A stretch of 64,000 bases of DNA from CAYILR01 sp964364175 (GTDB lineage: Bacteria > Bdellovibrionota > UBA1018): positions 122,463-186,462 of the forward strand of contig CAYILR010000002.1 in NCBI GenBank assembly GCA_964364175.1, given 5' to 3'. The position numbers and the translations under genes were made by a program. Below, one piece after another: positions 9,519 through 18,437 of the stretch. The notes beneath the pieces were generated by a model. The model saw nothing but the letters and a program-made list of their open reading frames with translations. It ran no database searches and was not told where the DNA came from. Within the stretch, counting starts at the first letter, position 1. Each line of letters begins with the position of its first letter.

Positions 9519-10835
9519 GTGGACACTTTGGATTCGCCCTATAAAAAATTCGGTTGGTATGTTCTGCTGATCTACTTTGCGTGCCTTGCTTTTGGCTCCA
9601 AGAACTTTTCTTATCTTTCTTTCTCTTTGGGTCCCATCCCGGTTTATGTCGGCGAAGTCGCGCTTTTGCTTTCTGCAATTCTCTGCTGGATCAATAAGAA
9701 ACATTTGTTTCAAGAAGTCCCAAATTGGATCAAACACTTGCTAACCCTTTATTTGGTCTGGGGCGTTTTTTTGGTCGGATACTCTTTTTGGAAAAAAACC
9801 GCGGATACCTCAGTAGTTCAAATTTTGAGGGATAGTGCACTTTTCTATCAATCGCTGTGGCTTTTGTTTGGATTGCTTCTGGCGCCCAAAAAATGGGTTC
9901 AGTGGTTAACAATATCCTTGGTCGGAATCGGTCTTGCTCAATATTTTTGGTGGTTACGCTACATTTATTACGGCTTGGTTTATGGAATCAGCACCTCTGG
10001 TTTTTTTGGATTTATCCACGGCAATGATTCTTTCAGTACTTTTTTCCCTCTCACTCTTGCAATTTGGCCAATTCAGTGGTCAACAGCGCTGGCATTTGCG
10101 TATGGACATGCTGTTTTGGGACTTTTTCTCATTTATTTCAAAAAATCATGGTTCCTATGCGTTTTTGCTGTCGTCATGCCTATGGCAATCTGGATGACTC
10201 GAAAAATCTATCCGCGGATAGTTCTCAAGAAGACCCTGTTTTTTTTCGGCGCACTTTTGATGGGATTAACGATTGCTAGCATTGGGGCAAATCGAGTTTC
10301 ACAACACAAATCCATTTTTCAAGACATCAGCAAAAACGCACAAAATACAAACGCCTGGTTCTTTCACGGAGAACTCGACAGAGAGGAATCGGACAATTCC
10401 ACTGGATCCTCTTATATGGCCTGGCGATTTTTTCTATGGCGAAATGCGATCCATGGCTTTTTAGAGCATCCTTTTTTAGGAAATGGTTTCGGCCCCAAGG
10501 TTGTCACAGCACAGCAAGATGGTATGTTACCGATCACCGACGGCAAGTGGATCTCCGGCCCACACAATAGTTTTTTGACTGTTGCTTTTCGTGGTGGAGT
10601 CATCGGCATTGCCAGCCTGCTTCTACTGACTTTTATTCCAATCCTAGTTTTTTTTAAAAAGATGGTCCTTCGGTCCTACTTGCACCCGCAATCCTATTTG
10701 GCACTTGCTGCTTTGTTCACTCAGATTTTCGCGGCTTTTTTCAATGTGACCTTAGAAAATCCCCAGCATGGCACGGTCTTCTGGGTACTGCTGGGGGCAT
10801 TCATTCGGCTGACTTACACCAAAGCTCCATCCTAA
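9519..10835 (+). CDS. O-antigen ligase/polymerase-like (Wzy_C) membrane protein
   Basis: 438 residues with about eleven spans. Near residue 320 there is F-L-G-N-G-F-G, followed by a loop with G-P-H-N-S-F-L and then R-G-G-V-I-G, the signature layout of WaaL/Wzy_C proteins. In these proteins a large periplasmic loop containing H-N-S/T binds the undecaprenyl-linked polymer. It likely joins or polymerises the glycan built by neighbouring transferases. The start is a GTG without an obvious ribosome site, so the N-terminus could differ by some residues. Confidence 0.75.
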   Translation: MDTLDSPYKKFGWYVLLIYFACLAFGSKNFSYLSFSLGPIPVYVGEVALLLSAILCWINKKHLFQEVPNWIKHLLTLYLVWGVFLVGYSFWKKTADTSVVQILRDSALFYQSLWLLFGLLLAPKKWVQWLTISLVGIGLAQYFWWLRYIYYGLVYGISTSGFFGFIHGNDSFSTFFPLTLAIWPIQWSTALAFAYGHAVLGLFLIYFKKSWFLCVFAVVMPMAIWMTRKIYPRIVLKKTLFFFGALLMGLTIASIGANRVSQHKSIFQDISKNAQNTNAWFFHGELDREESDNSTGSSYMAWRFFLWRNAIHGFLEHPFLGNGFGPKVVTAQQDGMLPITDGKWISGPHNSFLTVAFRGGVIGIASLLLLTFIPILVFFKKMVLRSYLHPQSYLALAALFTQIFAAFFNVTLENPQHGTVFWVLLGAFIRLTYTKAPS

Positions 10836-10836
10836 A

Positions 10837-11307
10837 TTATAAATAAAACAAAGTGACATCGCCCATATCTTTGTGAGCGTGCTCGGAATAGAGCTTCAAG
10901 AAACGAACAAACTGCTGATACGCCTCGTAGCTGCTACTGGATTGATCCACTGTGCAACCGAATCGCAAATAACGCGTACCATTGTCGATGTGCGATCGCG
11001 AATGTTGAACGCGAACTTGAACAGGAAGATAAGTATCTTGGCTGAAATATAACCGTAGGGACAACTCGGCGTCGGCATTCGGCCAAGGATTAACTCCCGT
11101 ATATGGAATCTGAAAAGCGCAGCCCGACTCACTGACATCACAAATTTCGAGAGCTCGTAGCTGCTCGTTTCCGGCTACGCAATAAACCCCCAGCATTTGC
11201 TTGAAAAAAATCCGCTCATTCTTGCGCCGCTTCTCATCGAGCTTCTGCGCTCGCACTTCCATAAAATCGACGACTTGGTTCTCAGTGCTGGGTGTCCTAT
11301 GTGACAT
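10837..11307 (-). CDS. PilZ domain protein (c-di-GMP effector)
   Basis: The PilZ c-di-GMP-binding signature is complete: R-K-N-E-R (RxxxR, residues 28-32) and D-V-S-E-S-G (DxSxxG, residues 57-62). The protein is about 156 residues, a single PilZ domain with short tails. I set the start at 11307 because GGAGG sits seven bases upstream; the longer frame to 11385 would run into the REP-like repeat. It stands alone between an O-antigen-ligase-like gene and an ABC exporter, so its target is unknown; glycan export or surface behaviour is a guess. Confidence 0.85.
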   Translation of the reverse strand: MSHRTPSTENQVVDFMEVRAQKLDEKRRKNERIFFKQMLGVYCVAGNEQLRALEICDVSESGCAFQIPYTGVNPWPNADAELSLRLYFSQDTYLPVQVRVQHSRSHIDNGTRYLRFGCTVDQSSSSYEAYQQFVRFLKLYSEHAHKDMGDVTLFYL

Positions 11308-11368
11308 GCTCGATCCTCCAAGATATGGATCGGCTGAAATCTCGCCACCCTTAACCATCAAAAAGGTG

Positions 11369-11476
11369 AAAAAGGTGTCCGACACCTTTTTGATGCTTGG
11401 TGCGTCATTCTATTGTCTCCTAAAAACGAACATACCATGACGCGCCTAGCAGCAAAAAGGTGTCGGACACCTTTTT
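11369..11476. repeat. REP/BIME-like double palindrome (40-bp inverted repeat)
   Basis: Two 40-nt arms, 11369-11408 and 11437-11476, are inverted copies with three mismatches around a 28-nt spacer. The outer 23 nt of each arm is itself a palindrome with core GGTGTCSGACACC flanked by A5 and T5. A further 13-nt piece (11356-11368) can pair with 11382-11394, giving an alternative fold. This nested design is typical of REP doublets (BIMEs) moved by RAYT-type transposases; no such transposase is in the window. It lies between two divergent genes and may also affect their transcription. Confidence 0.85.
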
Positions 11477-11517
11477 GCATTCTTGCTCTCGGGCATAACC
11501 CTCTGTAAGTTCTAGGA

Positions 11518-12411
11518 ATGTCACAAACTCCGATTCTCGAAGTCAAAGATTTGGTTAAACACTATCCTGGCGTTCAGGCGGTCAAGGGGGTCAGTTTTTC
11601 GATCCGTGAGGGGATTTGCTTTGGTCTTCTGGGGCCCAATGGGGCTGGAAAGACCACTTCCATCGAGGTGATTGAGGGAATTTCTGAACCCACTTCTGGT
11701 TCGGTCTTGTTTAAGGGACAACCTGCAGGTCCCGAATTCCGACGCCGCTCGGGCATTCAATTTCAAAAAACTGCACTCCCCGATTACCTGACTTGCCGAG
11801 AAGCCATCGAACTCTTTGGAAGTTTCTATCCCAAGCAAGTGAGCAGTGACGAACTCGCAAAGCTTTGCCGCCTTGAAGAATACATGGACCGCGACAATGA
11901 CCAGCTTTCCGGCGGACAAAAACAGCGACTACTTCTGGCGCTCGCACTCGTCAACGATCCCGACATTTTATTTCTCGACGAACCCACGACAGGACTCGAT
12001 CCACAAGCCCGCCGCAATTTCTGGGATCTGATCCAGGAAATTAAAAAGCGCGGCAAGACAGTGGTTCTCACCACCCACTACATGGAAGAAGCCTACGTCC
12101 TCTGTGACGAAATCGCGATCATGGATCAGGGCAAGATCATCTCACAGGGCGTACCCAACGAGTTGCTGCGCGAGTATTTCGATGAGGTCGTCCTGGCCCT
12201 TCCGATTGCGGATGTTGCAAAAACCCTCTTGGACCGACTCCCATGGAAATATACCGAGCGTCACGGGACTGTTGAAATCCGAACCAAGGAAACCAATAAA
12301 ACCCTGTCTTTTTTGATCGACGAAAAAGTTCACCTTGAACATCTGAATGTTCGTACACACACGCTGGAAGATTTATTTTTAGCCCTCACTGGGAAGGAAC
12401 TGAGAGTATGA
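11518..12411 (+). CDS. ABC transporter ATP-binding subunit (ABC-2/DRA-type exporter)
   Basis: 297 residues with Walker A G-P-N-G-A-G-K-T-T at 39-47, signature L-S-G-G-Q near residue 130, Walker B I-L-F-L-D-E-P and the D-loop T-G-L-D, followed by a switch His in T-T-H-Y. A ~75-residue C-terminal extension is typical of CcmA/NodI/drug-resistance subfamilies. It energises export by the permease encoded immediately downstream (ATGA overlap). Substrate unknown: a lipid, glycan or drug are all possible. Confidence 0.9.
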   Translation: MSQTPILEVKDLVKHYPGVQAVKGVSFSIREGICFGLLGPNGAGKTTSIEVIEGISEPTSGSVLFKGQPAGPEFRRRSGIQFQKTALPDYLTCREAIELFGSFYPKQVSSDELAKLCRLEEYMDRDNDQLSGGQKQRLLLALALVNDPDILFLDEPTTGLDPQARRNFWDLIQEIKKRGKTVVLTTHYMEEAYVLCDEIAIMDQGKIISQGVPNELLREYFDEVVLALPIADVAKTLLDRLPWKYTERHGTVEIRTKETNKTLSFLIDEKVHLEHLNVRTHTLEDLFLALTGKELRV

Positions 12412-13436
12412 ACTTCAGCCGTCTTTTTAAACTCATCGGCGCACGAAACAAAGAATTCTACCGAGACCGCTCGGCACTGGCTTGGAATATCATCTTCCCA
12501 GTCCTAGTGATCTTTGGATTTTATTTTGCGTTCTCAGGAAAAAATCAAGAACTCTACAAAGTAGCCGTATTGAATATGAACTCACCCGCAGCCGTGCAAT
12601 CTGAGTTTCTCAAAACACAATACACCCAATTCATCAACGAAACCGATGAGGCAGGAACACTCGCCAAACTCAAACGCCACAGCTTGGACATGGTCGTAGA
12701 TTTTGGAACCCCTCATCGCTATTGGATCAATCCCAGCTCACCCAAAGGATATTTTCTGGAAAAACTCCTGCTCGGGGACGCAGCACTCTCCGCAGGTAAA
12801 ACTACTGCGTTCCAAAAAAATACCGCCGATGGTGCAGAAATTCGCTATGTCGACTGGCTGATCTCAGGATTGCTGGCGATGAATATTATGTTCAGCGCGC
12901 TCTTTGGCGTGGGTTACACGATCGTTCGATACCGCAAAAACGGTGTTCTAAAACGCTTTCGTGCCACACCGATTTCCGCATTTGAATTTCTATTTGCTCA
13001 GCTGCTATCACGAATGATTATTTTGGTGATCATGTCGGCTGCGGTTTACGCGGGATGCAATGCTTTGATTCATTTCCAGATGCTGGGATCTTACTTGAAT
13101 CTCGCCCTCATTCTGGTTTTGGGATCTGCCTGCTTGATGTCCTTGGGACTCATGATGGCTGCGCGTACTGCCAGCGAAGAATTCGCGGGTGGAGCGCTCA
13201 ACCTGATTTCCTGGCCCATGATGTTCCTCTCTGGGGTTTGGTTTTCGCTTGAGGGCGCACCAAAATGGCTTCAGATGGGCGCTCAAGTGTTTCCGTTGAC
13301 TCACATCATCGGGGCATCCCGCGCCATCATGACTGAAGGTGCTGCGCTCTCGGATGTGATGACGAATGTCACGGTTCTAGGTGTAATGACTGCTGTATTC
13401 CTCACCGTTGGTTCTTTGACGTTTAAATGGAAATAG
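12408..13436 (+). CDS. ABC-2 type transporter permease
   Basis: 342 residues with an N-terminal span, a ~150-residue extracytoplasmic domain and then five C-terminal spans. That is the normal ABC2_membrane_3-like layout. R-A-T-P-I-S-A-F-E near residue 185 is the cytosolic coupling element usually following the second span. Its ATG overlaps the ATPase stop by 4 nt, so the two subunits are made together. No substrate clue apart from proximity to glycan genes and a PilZ protein. Confidence 0.88.
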   Translation: MNFSRLFKLIGARNKEFYRDRSALAWNIIFPVLVIFGFYFAFSGKNQELYKVAVLNMNSPAAVQSEFLKTQYTQFINETDEAGTLAKLKRHSLDMVVDFGTPHRYWINPSSPKGYFLEKLLLGDAALSAGKTTAFQKNTADGAEIRYVDWLISGLLAMNIMFSALFGVGYTIVRYRKNGVLKRFRATPISAFEFLFAQLLSRMIILVIMSAAVYAGCNALIHFQMLGSYLNLALILVLGSACLMSLGLMMAARTASEEFAGGALNLISWPMMFLSGVWFSLEGAPKWLQMGAQVFPLTHIIGASRAIMTEGAALSDVMTNVTVLGVMTAVFLTVGSLTFKWK

Positions 13437-13511
13437 TCCAAATTATTTCCTAACGTAAGTATAAAAATTCGCTGACCTCGATCTGACACATAACTCCGAT
13501 AGTGTGAGTAT

Positions 13512-14306
13512 ATGTTTCTAGCAGATTTACATGTCCATTCGAACTTCAGCGACGGAAAGCTCACGATCCCCGAGCTGGTGGATTTCTACGGCGATCTTGG
13601 TTTTGGTGCGATTGCAGTGACCGATCATCTCTGTGAATCGCAAACATGGATAGGAAAAGCGGCCAGACACCTCGGACGTACCCTGACCCCAGCCACTTTT
13701 CCTATCTATCAAGAAATTATCAAGTCCGAAGCCGAGCGTGCCTGGAAACTCTACCGAATGGTCCTCATCCCTGGATTTGAACTCACCAAGAACACGATTC
13801 GCAACAAACGCTCTGCTCATCTCCTGGGACTTGGTATCACTGATTATGTTTCCAGCGATGCTGACGTCGTGGATCTCTGTCGAGCGATCCGCAATCAAGG
13901 CGGCATCTCAGTTGCCGCACACCCAGTTTCTACACGCAAAGTTGAAAAACAAAGCTACTATCTCTGGGATCGCCGCGAAGAGCTCCGCACCGCATTCGAT
14001 GCCTGGGAAGTCGCAAGCGGCCCCTATTGGTTCGATGAAGTCGCTGAGAGCGGATTGCCTATGCTCGCCACTAGCGATCTCCACCGACCTTCACAAATTC
14101 ACGCTTGGAAAACTGCATTCACCTGCGAACGTCACCCCGAAGCCATTCTCGATGCCATTCGAAAACAAGATTTGAGTTTTAAATACTACGGCAAGGAGGT
14201 GCCTGATGCTTGGATTACACATCCTATCCTGGGCGGTCTGGCTCATCATTTTTTCCCTGAACCTGCTTGGAGTCTTTCTATGTCTCCGGCATTTGAGAGC
14301 AGATAA
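13512..14306 (+). CDS. PHP domain metal-dependent phosphoesterase
   Basis: The PHP metal motifs are present: D-L-H-V-H-S-N-F-S-D-G near the start, V-A-A-H-P in the middle and S-D-L-H-R near residue 195. The closest role is a small TrpH/YciV-like nucleotidase or histidinol-phosphatase-type hydrolase; the natural substrate is not predictable. The last 33 codons overlap the start of the next gene in another frame (14206-14306). It probably shares a transcript with the glycolipid transferase and glucosidase that follow. Confidence 0.8.
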   Translation: MFLADLHVHSNFSDGKLTIPELVDFYGDLGFGAIAVTDHLCESQTWIGKAARHLGRTLTPATFPIYQEIIKSEAERAWKLYRMVLIPGFELTKNTIRNKRSAHLLGLGITDYVSSDADVVDLCRAIRNQGGISVAAHPVSTRKVEKQSYYLWDRREELRTAFDAWEVASGPYWFDEVAESGLPMLATSDLHRPSQIHAWKTAFTCERHPEAILDAIRKQDLSFKYYGKEVPDAWITHPILGGLAHHFFPEPAWSLSMSPAFESR

Positions 14307-15339
14307 AATTCCTAGCCGAATAGATTTTCCTCCCGTATCCATTCTCAAACCCCTCAAGGGAACTGACTCGAGCCTCAAAGAAAACCTAAAGAGCTTTTTC
14401 GACCTCGACTATCCTCGATTTGAAATTTTAATCTCTGTTGCCGACGAAACCGACCCAGCACTCCCGATTGTTTACGAGCTTTTAGAAGAGAATCCCCTCT
14501 CGCCCGTTCGACTTTTTATCGGTGAAACAGATGTAGGCATCAATCCCAAAGTAAACAACATGATGAAAAGCTACGAATCCGTCCAACACGATTGGATTTG
14601 GATCAGTGATAGCAATGTTCGAGTCGAACGTAACGAACTCACTCAAATGCTATCGCAAATTGATGAAAACACTGGCGTACTCACAGGGTTAGTTTCGGGC
14701 CGAAACCCCCAATCTCTAGGAGGATATCTCGAGGCCTCCTACCTCAATACTTTTTATGCAAAATGGATGACTCTCGCGGCTCAATTCAAAAAGCCATGTG
14801 TGATCGGAAAATCCATGCTTTTCAAAAAATCCATGGCTCAACGATTTGGCGGAATTGCCATTTTGTCTCGATACTTGGCAGAAGACTTCATGGCTGGCGA
14901 AGCCACTCGAAAGCTGGGGTTGAAAGTTCAAAGCAATCGACGCCCCATACAACAAATCCTGGACGAGCATTATACTGTGAAGGATTTTTGGTACCGCCAC
15001 ATTCGCTGGGGCAGAATGCGAAAATCTCAGGCCCCTTTTGCTTTTTATGGCGAAGCTCTCACCTCAAGTTTGACTTGCGGAACAGTACTTGCATACGCGT
15101 CCGATATGTCGATCACCTTGCTCTTATTCCATTTTGCAACCTGGTGGGTGGGTGATTTTTGGGTTCAAATGAAAATGGGCAGTCGCCTGACGTTGATGTC
15201 TTTTCTCACTTGGACCCTACGAGAAATTTTTGCCCTCCCCCTCTGGGCACATATTGCGATTGGCAATACAGTAGTCTGGAGAGGTCAGCGTTTGCGCCTG
15301 CTCGATGGAGGGCTTCTCGATGACTCAAAAGTCGCCTGA
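14206..15339 (+). CDS. GT21/ceramide glucosyltransferase-like (HpnI-like) membrane GT2
   Basis: 377 residues: one N-terminal span, a GT2 catalytic domain and C-terminal spans, the layout of ceramide glucosyltransferase-like enzymes. Motifs in order are K-P-L-K-G, A-D-E-T-D (D1), D-S-N-V-R-V (D2), A-E-D-F (D3) and R-H-I-R-W, the (R/Q)xxRW element. It likely adds a sugar to a membrane lipid such as a sphingolipid, diacylglycerol or hopanoid. The start is well fixed by AAGGAGGTG upstream of the ATG, although this lies 100 nt inside the PHP gene. The GH1 gene starts before this gene ends. Confidence 0.82.
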   Translation: MLGLHILSWAVWLIIFSLNLLGVFLCLRHLRADKIPSRIDFPPVSILKPLKGTDSSLKENLKSFFDLDYPRFEILISVADETDPALPIVYELLEENPLSPVRLFIGETDVGINPKVNNMMKSYESVQHDWIWISDSNVRVERNELTQMLSQIDENTGVLTGLVSGRNPQSLGGYLEASYLNTFYAKWMTLAAQFKKPCVIGKSMLFKKSMAQRFGGIAILSRYLAEDFMAGEATRKLGLKVQSNRRPIQQILDEHYTVKDFWYRHIRWGRMRKSQAPFAFYGEALTSSLTCGTVLAYASDMSITLLLFHFATWWVGDFWVQMKMGSRLTLMSFLTWTLREIFALPLWAHIAIGNTVVWRGQRLRLLDGGLLDDSKVA

Positions 15340-16639
15340 ATTCCTGTGGGGAGTGGCCACAAGTGCGCATCAAATCGAGGGAAATAACGTTCACAACGAC
15401 TGGTGGGCCTGGGAATCTCAAGGAAACATTGAAGGCGGAGCACGATCGGGTCCCGCCACAGATCACTGGAACCGATCTGCAGAAGATCTCAAACTCGCCG
15501 CAGAATTGGGAATCAACACCTATCGCTTCTCAGTGGAATGGTCCCGCATCGAGCCACAGGAAGGCCAGTGGGACTCTGCTGCGATCGAGTGGTATCGTAA
15601 TCTCCTCCTCGAGTGTGAGAAAAAAAATCTGATCCCGATGCTCACTCTACACCACTTCACTTCGCCTCAATGGTTCGCTGCCAAAGGCGGGTTCGTGAGT
15701 GATAAAGCCGTATTTTATTTTTCAAGATTTGTGGAAAAAGTTGTCGTTGAACTCGGTGCACACGTCCCCTTTTGGTGCACGATCAACGAACCCATGGTTC
15801 TCATCGCAGGAACCTACTTGGGCAAGTTCATGCCACCCGCTACCTTTTCGCCCCATCTTGCTTCCAAAGCCTGTGCGCAGCTTTTCCGCTGTCATGTCGA
15901 AGCTTATCGCAAAATCCACACCAAAATTCCGCCCAGAAAAGGCCCCTGGAAAGATCTACCCCTCCAAGTCGGATTCGCTCACAATATGTTGGACTTCATG
16001 CCCGACCGAAAATGGCATCCCATCGAGGAAATCTTGTCTCGAGTATTCCGTCGTTTCTACAACGACTCCTGGCTTGATGCTGTCGTTGGGAAAAAACAAA
16101 GATTCGGAGTGCTAGGCCTGATCCCCAAACCCGAGATCGTCCGCGAAGCCCTGGGCAAACGCACCGTCGATTTCATCGGCGTCAACTACTACACCAAGGC
16201 CTATGTTCGCTGGCGCCCTCGTGATGCCAACACAGACACCTCCCCTCACGTTCCACTAGGACTAGCATTCGCTCGACGCAAAGAACCCTCCTCTGATCTG
16301 GATTGGGCCATCCATCCGAGAGGTCTCTACCGAGTTCTCAAACGCGCACAGAAATGCGAAGTCCCCATCTACATCACAGAAAACGGAATCGCTGATCGCA
16401 CTGACCGACTCCGACCCGACTATATCCGTACCCATCTGGAGCAAGTCGAACGCGCCAGGGCCAAGGGCATGGACATTAGAGGCTATTACTACTGGTCGTT
16501 ACTCGATAATTTTGAATGGATCAAAGGATTTGGCCCGCGATTTGGGCTCTACACCGTCAATTATGAGACATTCGAGCGAACTAAAACCCGATCCGCAGAA
16601 ATTTATCGTGAATGGATCCAAAGTAAACCTTCTCAATAG
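15320..16639 (+). CDS. Glycoside hydrolase family 1 (beta-glucosidase-like)
   Basis: About 439 residues covering a full GH1 barrel. The N-terminus F-L-W-G-V-A-T-S-A-H-Q-I-E-G is diagnostic. The acid/base Glu lies in T-I-N-E-P near residue 154, and the nucleophile in Y-I-T-E-N-G-I-A-D near residue 353. No signal peptide is seen, so it should act in the cytoplasm. I chose ATG 15320 (GGAGG eight bases upstream) over 15305. It overlaps the 3' end of the glycolipid transferase by 20 nt, suggesting linked production of a glycosylating enzyme and a glycosidase. Confidence 0.9.
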   Translation: MTQKSPEFLWGVATSAHQIEGNNVHNDWWAWESQGNIEGGARSGPATDHWNRSAEDLKLAAELGINTYRFSVEWSRIEPQEGQWDSAAIEWYRNLLLECEKKNLIPMLTLHHFTSPQWFAAKGGFVSDKAVFYFSRFVEKVVVELGAHVPFWCTINEPMVLIAGTYLGKFMPPATFSPHLASKACAQLFRCHVEAYRKIHTKIPPRKGPWKDLPLQVGFAHNMLDFMPDRKWHPIEEILSRVFRRFYNDSWLDAVVGKKQRFGVLGLIPKPEIVREALGKRTVDFIGVNYYTKAYVRWRPRDANTDTSPHVPLGLAFARRKEPSSDLDWAIHPRGLYRVLKRAQKCEVPIYITENGIADRTDRLRPDYIRTHLEQVERARAKGMDIRGYYYWSLLDNFEWIKGFGPRFGLYTVNYETFERTKTRSAEIYREWIQSKPSQ

Positions 16640-16641
16640 TC

Positions 16642-16670
16642 AGGCAAAATCTGCCTATTTTCTTGATTTT
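16642..16670 (+). terminator. Weak candidate terminator after GH1 gene
   Basis: A five-base stem AGGCA/TGCCT with a 5-nt loop (16642-16656) is followed by a T-rich tail. It lies just after the GH1 stop; the stem is short, so confidence is low. Confidence 0.4.
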
Positions 16671-16694
16671 AACCTCGCGATATTCTGAGAGTGG

Positions 16695-17129
16695 ATGGAA
16701 ATCGAAGGCACGGCCTCACAAATGAACAAGCAAAGAGCAACCGAGGAATCTCGGATGAACTCCACGCTGAATCAACGCAAGCAGCAATTTAACGCCGAGC
16801 TTCAGGAATTAGAAGATGAGCATAAAGATCGTATCGACAAAACCAGCCACTACTACAAACAACAAGTCGAGAATCTAGAAAAAGGCTATCAAATAGCGCT
16901 CTCGAAAAAAGGTGAAGCACAAGCCAAAGAACTCGAAAAGATCAGTTCAGCTCACGAAAAACAAATTACTGAAGAAAAAAAACTCAATGAAAAAGAGTTT
17001 GAACACACTCGTGAGCGTGAGACCTCCCGCCTCGAAGAGTATAGAAAAAAGCAGGATGCCGTAATGGAAAAAATGCACGCCAAGTATCAGGCCGCTATGG
17101 ATGATATGGAAAAACGCAACGGCGGTTAA
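16695..17129 (+). CDS. Coiled-coil hypothetical protein
   Basis: 144 residues, almost entirely Glu/Lys/Gln/Arg with regularly spaced Leu and Ile, so it should be a single long coiled-coil helix. There is no signal peptide, membrane span or recognisable domain. I do not recognise a family. It follows the GH1 gene after a weak terminator and faces a convergent membrane-protein gene; the two stop codons lie in one 8-bp perfect hairpin (17125-17143). A structural or scaffold role is only a guess. Confidence 0.6.
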   Translation: MEIEGTASQMNKQRATEESRMNSTLNQRKQQFNAELQELEDEHKDRIDKTSHYYKQQVENLEKGYQIALSKKGEAQAKELEKISSAHEKQITEEKKLNEKEFEHTRERETSRLEEYRKKQDAVMEKMHAKYQAAMDDMEKRNGG

Positions 17130-17142
17130 TTCTGTGAATTAA

Positions 17143-17658
17143 CTAGCGGCTGCTATTTCCGCCGCGGACCATCCGGTCAAAAAATGCGACCGAAGTCAGC
17201 GACAAGCCAAAAACCATGCACACGAAAAACCCGGGCGCTTTTGATAAATTCGCTGCAGAAATATCCGGAAATGCCGGGGTGAATAAATTATTGATAAAAA
17301 TCCAGCTGAAGCATCCCCAAGTGAAGCCCGCACCCAGGAGCAAAGGCAAAGAATTCAGCCCAGTGAAATGCGCATAGACCATCCCAAGAACCATGCAGAG
17401 AGACTCCATCACGATCAATCCCGTGATCAAACCCGCATTGATCCCGAATTCCGTGGCTCGGCCACCCAAGAAAGGCAACGCAGCCAACTTGATCGGGAAC
17501 CACATCTCGTAGCCCAGCATCTTGGCCACTGCCATTGCGAATGCCCCGGCTAGCAATCCAGCAAAAATTCCTGCCATCGCGCCGGCAACCCAGCGGGCTG
17601 GATCCTTGCGCAACCAAATTTCAACCAAGTTTGTGTCTTCTTCGTGTTGATCTTGCAT
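17143..17658 (-). CDS. Small polytopic membrane protein, unknown function
   Basis: About 171 residues with a hydrophilic N-terminus and four hydrophobic spans; the first contains G-A-M-A-G-I-F-A-G-L-L-A-G, a glycine-zipper-like pattern. The start at 17658 has GGAG upstream; the longer frame to 17730 would overlap the upstream gene. It probably forms a pair with the membrane protein encoded immediately upstream. No family recognised. Confidence 0.6.
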   Translation of the reverse strand: MQDQHEEDTNLVEIWLRKDPARWVAGAMAGIFAGLLAGAFAMAVAKMLGYEMWFPIKLAALPFLGGRATEFGINAGLITGLIVMESLCMVLGMVYAHFTGLNSLPLLLGAGFTWGCFSWIFINNLFTPAFPDISAANLSKAPGFFVCMVFGLSLTSVAFFDRMVRGGNSSR

Positions 17659-17692
17659 ATGAAGTGAGCTCCTGCTCCAAACAATAACTGAA

Positions 17693-18067
17693 CTACTTGC
17701 CTCGGGCAACCTTTTGCCGACGCGCCACAAGCCAATCTTGAAAAGGACCCCAAATCACAATGCAGGGTCCAGTACACATGCAGAGCGGCAAAAATAAATA
17801 AAGCCAAGAATGCCAATCCCGCAAAAATGGACTCACCCCAATCTGACCGCCCATCCAAAATCCCATGAAAAAAATCCACGTGACCAGGGTTCCCCGCAGA
17901 ATCTTCAACCGCTGCAGCTCCAAGGTGAAAACCAAGTCTAACGCTCCAAAAACATTCGCCGCGATCCAAGCCACCACCAGTTGCTGAATATCCAATGCCA
18001 GAACGGTCGTTCCCAGTCCAAACAACGCACCCGTTCCCACAATCGTCAAAATGATAGCTGCAACCAT
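17693..18067 (-). CDS. Small polytopic membrane protein, unknown function
   Basis: 124 residues with four predicted spans and a basic C-terminal tail. It lacks conserved catalytic motifs. It sits 34 nt upstream of the next membrane-protein gene on the same strand and is divergent from yggU. The two might form a small membrane complex, but that is inferred from arrangement only. Confidence 0.6.
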   Translation of the reverse strand: MVAAIILTIVGTGALFGLGTTVLALDIQQLVVAWIAANVFGALDLVFTLELQRLKILRGTLVTWIFFMGFWMGGQIGVSPFLRDWHSWLYLFLPLCMCTGPCIVIWGPFQDWLVARRQKVARGK

Positions 18068-18116
18068 GTACGCAGCATGTTAGCCCGGAGCTAAGGGCCC
18101 GTTCAACGACAAAAGT

Positions 18117-18437
18117 ATGCAATCAAACACTTGGCTAAAAAACACAACCCGAGGACCAGTCATCTACGTCCAAGCCCAGCCTCGTGCCGCCCGCACCCAA
18201 ATCATGGGAATTTACGAAAGTGCTCCCCCCCGCCTCAAAATCCGGATCGCATCACCCCCGGTCGATGGAGCAGCCAACGAGGAGCTCGTGCGATTTCTTG
18301 CCGAAACCCTGAAAATCCCCTCATCCCATCTTCAAATTCTCAGAGGAGAGTCTGGTAAAAAGAAAGACATTCTGTGTATAGGAATCACAGAAAAACAAAT
18401 CCGAGAGGCTCTCGTATGGCAAAATCCAAACCCTTGA
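18117..18437 (+). CDS. yggU: DUF167 / YggU family protein
   Basis: 106 residues matching the UPF0235 family: V-Q-A-Q-P-R-A-A-R-T near the start, then S-P-P-V-D-G-A-A-N-E-E-L and L-R-G-E-S-G-K-K-K. The family is widespread with no firmly established biochemical role. First gene of a plus-strand run with HAD, amidohydrolase and creatininase-like genes; the HAD gene starts inside its last eight codons. Confidence 0.88.
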   Translation: MQSNTWLKNTTRGPVIYVQAQPRAARTQIMGIYESAPPRLKIRIASPPVDGAANEELVRFLAETLKIPSSHLQILRGESGKKKDILCIGITEKQIREALVWQNPNP

